This document shows positions 7,558 to 15,072 of a stretch of DNA of 64,000 nucleotides, piece after piece (the first letter of the stretch is position 1; every line of letters begins with the position of its first letter). The position numbers and the translations under genes were made by a program. Source of the stretch: JAFLCL01 sp964502175 (GTDB lineage: Bacteria; Myxococcota_A; Polyangia; Polyangiales; Sandaracinaceae); the NCBI GenBank assembly GCA_964502175.1, contig CAZCVE010000046.1, positions 1 to 64,000 on the forward strand. Direction: 5' to 3'. The notes below the pieces were generated by a model. That model worked only from the letters and a program-made list of their open reading frames with translations, made no database searches and was not told the origin of the DNA.

Positions 7558-9330
7558 TCACGCGACACCGGTGCGGCTCGCGACACCAAACGTCGGGCCA
7601 GTCGACCGCGGGGGCCATTTGGGGCGCTCGATGTGGATCGTCAGCGGGATCGGGATGTCGGCACCCACGAGGACCGCCTCCCCGGGGGCGAGGGTCGGGA
7701 GGAAGGCGGCGACGCGGCGGTCGAGGTCGCCGGAGGCTCGCTCGACAACGTCCCGGTCGTGTGCGTTCGTCAAGCGGTGCACGATCATCGTGCCCATCTG
7801 GCTGAGGACGCCCTCGGTGAGGTCTCGTGGACGCTGAGTCGCGAGGCAGAGCACCAGCTGGTACTTGCGGCCTTCGCGGGCGATGAGCTCGAATGCGTCG
7901 AGGCGATGCGGTGCGGACTCGTCGCCGATCGCGCGGCCCATGAAGTTGTGGGCCTCGTCAACGAACACGACCACGGGCCGCTGCCTGAAAGCCCGCTCCC
8001 GCGCCATGCGGAGCAACCGGCGCGCGACGGCGTTCGCGATCAGCTCGCGCGCGCGGTGCTCGTAGGAGACGCCCCCCATGCAGTGGCGAAGAACGCGCTC
8101 CGACCCGTTGAGGAACTCCAGAAGAACATCCCCGATCGCGGGCGTGAGCTGCCCACCCCCGAAGACCGGTCTGAACGCGAGAGATGTCGTCACTGCGGTG
8201 ATTCGCGTGCGAAGAGGAGCGACGTGGCTGAGGGTTCCCTCGTCGTGGTCGCCCCAACTCTGCGAGTTATTCTTCGCGTCGAGATAGACGCACTCTGCAC
8301 TGATCTGCCTCACCAAGAGGTGGGTGTCGAACGTCGCGGCCGGGTCCTCAACCTCTCGGGCGAACTCGGCGTGCAGAGCAAGCAGCTCCTTCTTGGGAAG
8401 GTTGCGCCTCTTCACGAGCCCGTCGCGGAAGTAGCTCGCGTAGGGCTCCTGGCTGAGGTCAACGCTTGTCCTCTCGCGAACGAGACGTTCCAGACGAAGG
8501 CTGCGGATGGCTTCCTGGAGCTTGGGGGCCTGTGTCTTCCCTGACGGCTGAAAGAGTGCCATGAAATCCGACTCGACGAAGTCGGACGGCGGCAGGCATA
8601 CCTGAACAGAGCCGCCGGCCGGCTCGATCGGGTCGCCGAGGTGGACGTGCCGGACGCGGGGATCGTCGATCGAGGCGTACTCACCCGTGGCGTCGATGAG
8701 GACCGCCTTGCAGTCGAGCTTCAGCATCTCCTCGACCAGGCGCGCTGTCGTGTAGCTCTTGCCGCCGCCGGTTGCTCCGACGATCGCGCAGTGACGACCA
8801 AAGAGCCGGGTTGGCGTCACCGCGAGGGGTGGGCCCTGGTCGCCGATACGCGCGAACGGAAGGACGGGCTCCGAGCTGGCGCCCGCCTTGGACGCGAGAG
8901 CCGGTAGGCGGGAGATCAGTTCGCGCGGAGCGGCGAAGCAACGGTCGCCCAACCTCGGGTAACCTGGCATGCCGACCTCTACGCGGAGGTCGTCCATGCG
9001 GAGGGCGCCCAAGAAGAGAACCTCGCCGATCGCGTCCAGGTCGCGCGCCGCGGCGGCAGTGGTGCCCAGGGTCGTTCGGTCACGCTCGGCGAGACGAACC
9101 GCGACGATCCGCCCGAGGAAGAGCCGGTCTTGGGACTCGACGAGGATCATCTCGCCGACTTCGCCACGGCCATAGCGCTCCGCCTCGAAGTGCCAGCCGG
9201 ATGACGCCCCCGCGTCGCTCAGATTGACGAGGCAGCGCTGGGCCTCGACGGAGGAGACGATGCCGAGGAAGAGCTCCTCGCGGAGAACGCCTCGTGGGAA
9301 AGGTGCGTTCTGCGATTCGTGCTTGGTCAC
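7558..9330 (-). CDS. HerA-like DNA translocase ATPase of SIR2-HerA defence
   Basis: A 590-aa FtsK/HerA-superfamily ATPase. Residues about 15-85 form the HAS beta-barrel. The Walker A motif GATGGGKS is at 185-192, followed by VLIDATGEYAS; the Walker B strand VVVFVDEAHNF is at about 453-463. A sensor segment LATQRPRDL precedes a C-terminal lid. GTG 9330 overlaps the SIR2 stop (GTGA), which fixes the start. Paired SIR2 and HerA proteins are known to assemble into a large complex that destroys NAD+ and DNA on phage infection; that pairing is seen here, the activity is inferred. Its own frame is complete, whereas its SIR2 partner is broken. Confidence 0.9.
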   Translation of the reverse strand: MTKHESQNAPFPRGVLREELFLGIVSSVEAQRCLVNLSDAGASSGWHFEAERYGRGEVGEMILVESQDRLFLGRIVAVRLAERDRTTLGTTAAAARDLDAIGEVLFLGALRMDDLRVEVGMPGYPRLGDRCFAAPRELISRLPALASKAGASSEPVLPFARIGDQGPPLAVTPTRLFGRHCAIVGATGGGKSYTTARLVEEMLKLDCKAVLIDATGEYASIDDPRVRHVHLGDPIEPAGGSVQVCLPPSDFVESDFMALFQPSGKTQAPKLQEAIRSLRLERLVRERTSVDLSQEPYASYFRDGLVKRRNLPKKELLALHAEFAREVEDPAATFDTHLLVRQISAECVYLDAKNNSQSWGDHDEGTLSHVAPLRTRITAVTTSLAFRPVFGGGQLTPAIGDVLLEFLNGSERVLRHCMGGVSYEHRARELIANAVARRLLRMARERAFRQRPVVVFVDEAHNFMGRAIGDESAPHRLDAFELIAREGRKYQLVLCLATQRPRDLTEGVLSQMGTMIVHRLTNAHDRDVVERASGDLDRRVAAFLPTLAPGEAVLVGADIPIPLTIHIERPKWPPRSTGPTFGVASRTGVA

Positions 9331-10483
9331 TTCGTGACCCGCTTGAACACGTCGACGAACTCCTCTGCCGGGCTCAGCGCAGAGAACTCCGGTAGCAGAT
9401 CCACGAAGCTGTCCAACGTTGCCTTGACCAGGGCTACGTCACGGCCGGCCTTCGCGTAGTCGCGAAAGCGAACCCACGCGTTCGGAGCCGTGTCGGCGTC
9501 GGGGGCGACAGGGATCAGCCGAAAGTGCGGGTTCGTCCTGACTGCTTGCTCGATCGGGTGAGTGAAGTGGTCGTCGTTGAAACCAAAGCCGATGGTGATG
9601 AGGCAAGTGTTCGGCTGACGGAGCGCCGCGAGGAACCGACTCATCAGATCGAAGTAGGGCGTCGTGTACGACATCTGGTACTTCGTTCGTGCGGGATAGA
9701 CGATGCAGGCCTTGCCTGCGTTCGGGGCGTCCGTGATGGTGGTTTGATTGTCTTCGTCGTGCGACCAGTTCACGGACCCGTGGAGCTTCATGTAGAGGGC
9801 TGCTCCGGGAACGAAGGGGCCCGGTTCCGACTGATCCGGCTGGCGCTCCACGATGTCCATCTCGAGGAAGCGAGGGTCGAAGCGCCGCGGGGAGCTGAAG
9901 GAGAAGCCATCCAGCAGCGTGATGCCGAGGTTCGACGCTGCACGTTCGAAGCAGAGGTCGTAGTTCGTGGTGAAGAGACGCAGGCGGTGGTCGCGGCTTC
10001 GGCGGCGGCAGAGCTTCCGAAGGAGGTCTTCGTGCGCGGCGAGATGTGCCGCGTTCTCGCCAGGCGGCGTGCAGAGCTCCAGGATCCTCTTGATTGCGTC
10101 CAGGCGAAACGAATCGACAGCGCCCCGGTCTGGGTGCTTCTCGCTGATCTGGAGCCACGCATCGCACCGCGAGAGGAGCTCCTCGATGTTCGGGTTGGCG
10201 GCACCGACATAGCCGACGAGCCCCAGCACCTTCGCGGCGGCGGCGTGCTCCGGGGCGCCCACGATTTCTGTCCAGAGCTTCCCCATGGACGGACCGCCGG
10301 CGCTCAGGGATGCGCGGAGCCCACGAGCACGAGGACGTGCTGCATGCGCTGCGCCTGAAGTAGGTAGTCCTTCAGCCTCGAGTCTTTCCCTGTATCCTCG
10401 AAAGCACCGGAGCGAGGCATCTGGTACTGAACCGAGGGCGGCGGTGCAGCGGGTCCGGGCTTCGGCATCGGCATCTTGGTCAT
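9327..10483 (-). CDS. SIR2-domain NADase of SIR2-HerA, split by a one-base frameshift
   Basis: Two frames together give a SIR2 protein of about 385 aa. The first (ATG 10483, ending in TGA at 10304-10306) runs to RLKDYLLQAQRMQHVLVLVGS. The second (open to 9327) continues SLSAGGPSMGKLWTEIVG and holds LFTTNYDLCFE, the catalytic His in MKLHGSVNW, and TIGFGFNDDHF. Adding one G at about 10313-10315 restores a continuous VLVGSGASLSAGGPS, the NAD-binding loop expected of SIR2. If the second frame alone is translated (ATG 10286, 319 aa) the loop is lost and the enzyme should be dead. ATG 10483 overlaps the stop of the upstream mini-PglX gene (ATGA), supporting that start. The stop overlaps herA. Confidence 0.82.
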
Positions 10484-10869
10484 CCGCGCTCTTCGGCTTC
10501 GATGTCGCCTTGGAAGCAGTCGCGGAGCCGCAGGCCGCCGAACTCTTCGCTGGGGTCGGTGTGCCACTGCTTGAGCCACGGCAGGAGCTCGCGGAGGCCT
10601 TCGAGCATCGGGGCGAGGCGCTCCTTGGTCCAGCCTTCGCGCTTGCGGTCTTCGTAGAGGGCGGCCAGCGCTTGGGCTTGCTGGAGGTGGTTCCAGCCGG
10701 CCCAGCCGTAGAGCGGCTGCTTGTCGTCGCCGCTCTTGCAGCCGGGGTAGCTGATGAAGCGCGCCTTGGGGACGTCGAGCTTGCAGCGGAGGCCGTCGCA
10801 GGCCCGGGCCCTGAAGTCCTTGGGGTCGTACTTCGCGCCGGATGTAGAGCTGGAGTGACCCGCGGTCAC
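10480..10869 (-). CDS. Stand-alone PglX C-terminal domain protein, copy B
   Basis: A 129-aa product whose body (RCKLDVPKARFISYPGC, WAGWNHLQQAQALAALYEDR, GWTKERLAPMLEGLRELLPW, LKQWHTDPSEEFGGL) matches the extreme C-terminus of BREX type-2 PglX methyltransferases (called DUF7008 in my memory). No methyltransferase part is present. GTG 10869 overlaps the TIR stop (GTGA), and its own stop overlaps the SIR2 start (ATGA), so it is built into the operon rather than being an inert scar. It is nearly identical over about 70 residues to copy C. Possible roles are a recombination leftover kept for coupling, or a small adaptor; the sequence does not decide. Confidence 0.72.
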   Translation of the reverse strand: MTAGHSSSTSGAKYDPKDFRARACDGLRCKLDVPKARFISYPGCKSGDDKQPLYGWAGWNHLQQAQALAALYEDRKREGWTKERLAPMLEGLRELLPWLKQWHTDPSEEFGGLRLRDCFQGDIEAEERG

Positions 10870-11552
10870 GCTGGCTTCTCCGGCGCCAGAACTTCCTGCA
10901 GATCGGCGAGATCTCGACGGATTTCCGAGAGCCGCGTTGGATCGATCAACGGGCCGAACTGCGTGGTGATGATGTCGAGTTCCACCTTTCGTGACCGCGC
11001 CATCAAGCGCATGAGCTTCTCGAGGTGCTCGCCCGCGGAGCGGACTGTCGCTGTGGCGGCCGTCATGTCAGCAGCCCTCCGCTCCTCCCGCAGCCCGAGT
11101 CGCGTGGCCGCGCGGCCGATCTGCGTACAGCAGGCCCCGAGCGCAGCGTCCAGGTTGCCGGAGCGGTGAGGCTCGAAGGTCGCGCAGGTCACGCCTGCGA
11201 GGTCGGTTGGAAGGTCTGGGGGAGTCGTCCGGTCGTAGACCATGAACGTCCGCTCGCGACCGAGAGCGCCCATGAATAGCCCGAGCTCGAAGAGCACGTT
11301 GTCGCGGGCAACACGCTTCTCTCGACCTCGAACCACAGAAGTGTCATCCGGAGTGACAACGAGGACAGCAAAGTCGAAGCGGGGCAGCGAGCTGGCAAGG
11401 GCCTCCAAAGTACCCGTCCCGAGGCCGAATGTCCCCTGACTCCATATCTCGGCCTCGCATTCTCGCTCCAGGAGAATCTGGATCGCCTTGGCTGTGGGGA
11501 GCCCTTCGACAGACGAGCCAATGAACAGAGCGGGTCGAGAAGCGGTGGACAC
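10866..11552 (-). CDS. TIR-like nucleotide-binding domain protein (CAP12/Pycsar TIR family)
   Basis: The first 130 residues fit the TIR-like family PF10137. Visible are LFIGSSVEGLPTAKAIQ (first strand and loop), EIWSQGTFGLGTGTLEAL, FDFAVLVVTPDD, and RDNVLFELGLFMGALGRER, where the Glu of FELG is the expected catalytic residue. The remaining 90 residues are helical (possible coiled coil) and may oligomerise or sense a partner. Family members cleave NAD+ or make signal molecules in CBASS, Pycsar and related defences. GTG 11552 is favoured by a GGAGG site 5 bp upstream. The 3' end overlaps mini-PglX copy B by four bases. No nucleotide cyclase lies nearby, so its trigger is unknown. Confidence 0.83.
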   Translation of the reverse strand: MSTASRPALFIGSSVEGLPTAKAIQILLERECEAEIWSQGTFGLGTGTLEALASSLPRFDFAVLVVTPDDTSVVRGREKRVARDNVLFELGLFMGALGRERTFMVYDRTTPPDLPTDLAGVTCATFEPHRSGNLDAALGACCTQIGRAATRLGLREERRAADMTAATATVRSAGEHLEKLMRLMARSRKVELDIITTQFGPLIDPTRLSEIRRDLADLQEVLAPEKPA

Positions 11553-11602
11553 GATGCCTCCGAATGCAGTGTGCTGCGGCTAGATGTCTCGCGGACTGCC
11601 GC

Positions 11603-12904
11603 TCAGTCACCCGACTCAATAAGTGATTGTTGTCGGGGAAAGAGCGCAACGTGCCAGGCTGCGAGGGTCTGGGCTCGTCGATGGCGGGTGGTGGGCGACA
11701 GCGATGGGGCATGCTCGGTGAGGAACGCCTGCGCGGTCGAGGCCGAGACGCCCTCCAAGGCCGTCGCCTGCGCCCACCGGGTCCACGTCCACCCGCACTC
11801 GGTTCGTTCGAACTGGGCTGCCGTCAGAGCGTGGCGAGCTTCTAGAGTTGACAGCGACATGAGTCGCTCGCCGAGGCGCGTCACGTCGCCATGTGTGGAG
11901 ATATAGCGAAGCAACTTGGCTGCGTGACGGTAGTAGGCGAGTTGCCTCGGTGTGACCCCCAACGAGCTCGCGTCGACGACCGCCCCGGAGCTCGCCAGCT
12001 CGACCAGGCGGTAGAGGCGCTTCAGGTCGTCAGCCTGCGGAACGCGGTGACTGCCGAGGATGGTGCGCGTGAGGTTGAGGGAGGCGACAATCTGCTCTGC
12101 GTCGACGGGTCCAATCTCGAGCGCCGCAGTCTCGGTGGCGCCTTCGTGGAAGAGCACCCGCAGGACCAATGAATCACGTTGGAGAGCCCGGAGTAGTGCT
12201 GCCAGGTCGTGTGTGTCGAGGTCATTCGGGAGCGGATCCCGCCCCGGAAGGAGACTCCGGAACGTCTCGGCCACCTTCGTGATGGACCTCGGGTAGTGGG
12301 CGTTGGCCTGCAACGGTATCTCGACCGAGAACGATGCGATTGCGCTCGCCGCAGGCGCAAACTCGGGGCGGCCACCACGGAAGCCGCATGCACTCAGAGC
12401 ATCCGCGAGTACGTCGAGCCAGCGGTGCCACACTTCTGAGATGGACGATAGGGGCGGGGCGCCCTTCGCTCCCACTCTCTCGATCGTGACTGTCTTCCGC
12501 GCGCCGAGAATCCTGGGGACGCTTGGCGCCGGCATCCGCGGCGGAACGTCGTGAGGATCGAGGCAGTCTTCTTCAGGGGGGAGGAGATGCGTCTCGAGCC
12601 GGTCCGCCGGGACGGCCTGAACGCTTGGCGGTCCCTGGTGCGTGACTGTCACGTCCATCACGAAACCGTTCTCAGCCGCGAGGAAGGCGTCTCGTAGCGG
12701 AAGGTCGCCCGCGCGGACGGCAGCAAGACGATCCTCTGAGATGGGCAGGTAGTACCAACCGTCCGACTCCACGGATTCGCGAATCCAGAGCGCGAGATAC
12801 GCGAAGCCGATCGCGTCGCGCGCGACGAAAAGCACTGGCTTGTCGACGTAGTCCAGGACCTCGACGATGCGGAGCACCCCGAGCGTTGACCCTACGGGGA
12901 GCAA
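11603..12904 (-). CDS. DUF6575-like protein of the defence cluster
   Basis: A 433-aa protein with an N-terminal part that I associate with DUF6575: VLRIVEVLDYVDKPVLFVAR, then a segment about protein surface (YLALWIRES, YYLPISEDRLAAV). The middle is mixed alpha/beta, and residues about 330-380 resemble a small helix-turn-helix (GVTPRQLAYYRHAAKLL). No catalytic motif is visible. The start is TTG 12904, supported by GGAGG 5 bp upstream, and it overlaps the end of the 132-aa gene by 13 bp, so the two are translationally coupled. A 50-bp gap separates it from the TIR gene. A role as sensor or regulator of the neighbouring modules is only inferred from position. Confidence 0.6.
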   Translation of the reverse strand: MLPVGSTLGVLRIVEVLDYVDKPVLFVARDAIGFAYLALWIRESVESDGWYYLPISEDRLAAVRAGDLPLRDAFLAAENGFVMDVTVTHQGPPSVQAVPADRLETHLLPPEEDCLDPHDVPPRMPAPSVPRILGARKTVTIERVGAKGAPPLSSISEVWHRWLDVLADALSACGFRGGRPEFAPAASAIASFSVEIPLQANAHYPRSITKVAETFRSLLPGRDPLPNDLDTHDLAALLRALQRDSLVLRVLFHEGATETAALEIGPVDAEQIVASLNLTRTILGSHRVPQADDLKRLYRLVELASSGAVVDASSLGVTPRQLAYYRHAAKLLRYISTHGDVTRLGERLMSLSTLEARHALTAAQFERTECGWTWTRWAQATALEGVSASTAQAFLTEHAPSLSPTTRHRRAQTLAAWHVALFPRQQSLIESGD

Positions 12905-13290
12905 GGCACCTCCGCGTCAGTAGCGAACGCCGAGTGGACATTGGAGTTCTTGATCAACCATACGCTCAGATGGTGACGGCTGAGGGTCGGAAGCTCCCGG
13001 CCCATCTCGGCACGAAGCTGCCCCGCGGCGATGCGTTTCGACTTCAGCGGACCGTAACGTTCCCTACGTTGCCGAATCGCGGCGAGGTCGACGAAGAATG
13101 ACGTGGCGAAGACGAGATGCGCTGGGGTGCTGGTACGGTCAGGCTGCTCTTCTCGGGTGGAGAGGAAGTCCGCGGGAGCGGCGGGTATGCATGACACGAG
13201 GCGGAAGGCGTAGCTCCGCGCTCCGTAGGCCTCGGCGGGCGGGACGCCTTCGGGGAAGAAGTCGGGCCAGACGGACTTCTGCACACTCAT
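12892..13290 (-). CDS. Hypothetical protein, 132 aa, coupled to the DUF6575-like gene
   Basis: ATG 13290 follows an AAGGAG ribosome site 6-7 bp upstream, a strong start. The product begins MSVQKSVWPDFFPEGVPP and ends with HHLSVWLIKNSNVHSA... before a TAG inside the next gene. Hydrophobic beta-strand-like pieces (YAFRLVSCIPAAP, HLVFATSFFVDLAAI) suggest a compact soluble fold. I do not recognise it. The 122-bp gap upstream holds a copy of the directional 18-bp element, so this gene probably opens a transcription unit that runs through the DUF6575-like and TIR genes to herA. Confidence 0.62.
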   Translation of the reverse strand: MSVQKSVWPDFFPEGVPPAEAYGARSYAFRLVSCIPAAPADFLSTREEQPDRTSTPAHLVFATSFFVDLAAIRQRRERYGPLKSKRIAAGQLRAEMGRELPTLSRHHLSVWLIKNSNVHSAFATDAEVPCSP

Positions 13291-13380
13291 GACGACTCCT
13301 TTCGACCGCCACGGGGTTGGAGCTGGGGTACCCCCGCCTCGGCAGCGGCCGGGGAGCGTGGACCGCACGCGATGGTGGCG

Positions 13381-13398
13381 CGTCACCCCGAGAGGTGG
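13381..13398 (-). promoter_or_regulatory. Directional element, copy b
   Basis: Reads CCACCTCTCGGGGTGACG towards the 132-aa gene, about 90 bp upstream of its ATG, and is preceded by GAAAGT as in copy a. One base of the inverted repeat (A at 13393 in place of G) departs from the perfect CACCCC/GGGGTG pairing. Confidence 0.5.
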
Positions 13399-13412
13399 AC
13401 TTTCGCGCACGC

Positions 13413-13715
13413 TCATCCGCGCTCCTCGCCTTCGACGTAGCCTTCGAAGTAGTCGCCCCACTGCTTGAGCCACGGCAATAGCTCGCGGAGGCCTTCGAGC
13501 ATCGGGGCGAGGCGCTCCTTGGTCCAGCCTTCGCGCTTGAGGTCTTCGTAGAGGGCGGCGACGGCTTGGGCTTGCTGGAGGTGGTTCCAGCCGGCCCAGC
13601 GGTAGAGGGGCTGCTTGTCGTCGTCGCTCTCGCAGCCGGGGTAGCTGATGAAGCGCTCCTTCGGGACGTCGAGCTTGCCGCGGGGGCTTGCGCGAGTCGG
13701 TGTAGCTAGGTCCAT
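13413..13715 (-). CDS. Stand-alone PglX C-terminal domain protein, copy C
   Basis: A 100-aa product starting MDLATPTRASPRGKLDVPKE and ending KQWGDYFEGYVEGEERG; the body is nearly identical to copy B (ERFISYPGC, WAGWNHLQQAQAVAALYED, GWTKERLAPMLEGL). It corresponds to the C-terminus of BREX-2 PglX, with no methyltransferase fold. ATG 13715 sits inside the end of the TM-SLOG gene (10-bp overlap) and has an AGGAAA ribosome site, so it should be translated. Compared with copy B it lacks the HTDPSEEFGGLRLR segment but keeps the final GDYFEGYV usual in PglX, so B and C are independent truncations of related ancestors or products of gene conversion. Confidence 0.7.
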   Translation of the reverse strand: MDLATPTRASPRGKLDVPKERFISYPGCESDDDKQPLYRWAGWNHLQQAQAVAALYEDLKREGWTKERLAPMLEGLRELLPWLKQWGDYFEGYVEGEERG

Positions 13716-14913
13716 GTAGGTTTCCTGGGCGTGAGATGACCTCGTTCGGCAAGCCGGGTCAGACCCTCGGTGACGAGAGTCGCAATCTTGGCGGCGTCCT
13801 TGTTCTCGAAGAGCGCTCGGTTCTCGTCGATGCTCAGGCCGTTGTCGATCCATCGTTTGCCACCGATCGCCCGCTCACGGAGGAACTGGAGCTGAGCCGT
13901 GTGGGTCCACGGAAAGGGGTCGAGGTCAGGCGGCTGGAGGCGAGCCTTGGTCGCTTCATCAGGCACCACTTCGTCGCCGAGGAACGCATCGGGTACCACC
14001 CCGCTTCGGCTGCGGGCTAGGCCGATGACTTCGCCGATCGCCTGCGCAGCGCCACCAGCTTTGCTCGAGAGGAAGATGGGTTGCCCGAGGAGGAGCGACT
14101 GAATCACCTCGTCGATGACACCCGCCCGACCGTCGGGTGTCTTGGAGAGCGGCACTGCGCCGCCCATGGCGAAGCGCGCAACCGAGAGCTCCGCGATGTG
14201 CAGACGACGACGTGCGCGAGTGGCCAGTTGATCGAGGCCGCCTGTGTCGACAGGCGCGTACTCGACGCCGCGCAGACCCGGTCCTTCCCAGTCTTTGTCG
14301 TTGAGCACCAGCCGAGTCGGGAACGGTGTCCCCAACTGTTTCGGCCGCTCTCCGGCCGCCTTCACGAGCTCCTTGGCAAAGTCGTTCGTGCCGCCGCCGG
14401 CGTACGCGAGCCTCGCGCCCGCCCGCAGAAGCAACTCGCCGACGGCTGTCCAAGGCGCGACGTCTTTGTCGTCCTTACTGAATCCGCTGAACGCGATCGC
14501 GCCCCCAATGCGATCAGGGTCTAGCGGACCTCGGTCGACGTGCATGTCGAGCAGGTGGCGGTGGCTGAAGAGGTTGCCCGGCAAGAGCTTCCTATCCTTG
14601 TCGAGCGTCGCCATCGCGAGCACGGACGTGATCGAGCGGGCGCCGTGTCTGAAACGATCCGCGTTCAGAAGCGCATCGAGCAGCTCCGAGTCGATGCTCT
14701 TGGGACACCGCTGCGGGTCCCTCTTGTCGCATTGCTTGAGCCACCCGCGGACCACCAACGCGCGTCGGAGCTGCCGCCAACCGTCGGATCGTTGGTGCCG
14801 AGCCCCTGAAAGGTCCAAGCGACCAGCGCATGGAGCCCGAGGATGGCCAGGGCCGTCGTCATCGAGGCGGCAACGCCGGCTGCGACCCAGAGTGCGATGT
14901 GCTTCTTCCGCAT
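13706..14913 (-). CDS. Membrane-anchored SLOG-domain protein, apparently frameshifted
   Basis: The SLOG part is complete in one frame: RIGGAIAFSGFSKDDKDV, LLLRAGARLAYAGGGTNDFA, then ARFAMGGAVPLSKTPDGRAG and VIDEVIQSLLLGQPIFLSSK followed by AGGAAQAIGEVIGL. These match the Rossmann-like SLOG family that binds nucleotide signals in Thoeris and related systems. The frame just upstream is different: ATG 14913 gives MRKKHIALWVAAGVAASMTT and a hydrophobic helix to about residue 35. It runs to around 14770-14790, where a one-base change would join it to the SLOG frame (WRQLRRALVVRGWLKQC). Without the join, translation could start at GTG 14755 and give a soluble 349-aa protein. Join inferred, total about 402 aa. 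It opens the minus-strand cluster that includes a TIR gene. Confidence 0.7.
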
Positions 14914-14945
14914 TCGAAGATCGCGAGCCACCCACGGTCGGTAGA

Positions 14946-14963
14946 CGTCACCCCTGAGGGTGG
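14946..14963 (-). promoter_or_regulatory. Directional element, copy c
   Basis: Reads CCACCCTCAGGGGTGACG towards the TM-SLOG gene, ending about 33 bp before ATG 14913. It lies in the divergent gap with the FAD oxidase gene. Immediately upstream is CCAGCTCCAACCCC, a 14-mer that also occurs in front of the 132-aa gene (13313-13326). Confidence 0.5.
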
Positions 14964-15072
14964 GGTTGGAGCTGGCTGCGGCGTTCGGCGTGGGAGGCAC
15001 GTCCTGAACGCGGAGTAGCCTCGGTCGCTGCGGGCCACGTAGGTGTACAGCTGACACGGACGAGGGTGACGG

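Noticed and set aside
9327..10286. SIR2 gene starting naturally at ATG 10286
   Set aside because: The protein would begin in the middle of the NAD-binding loop, while the missing part is encoded just upstream in another frame with an ATGA-coupled start.
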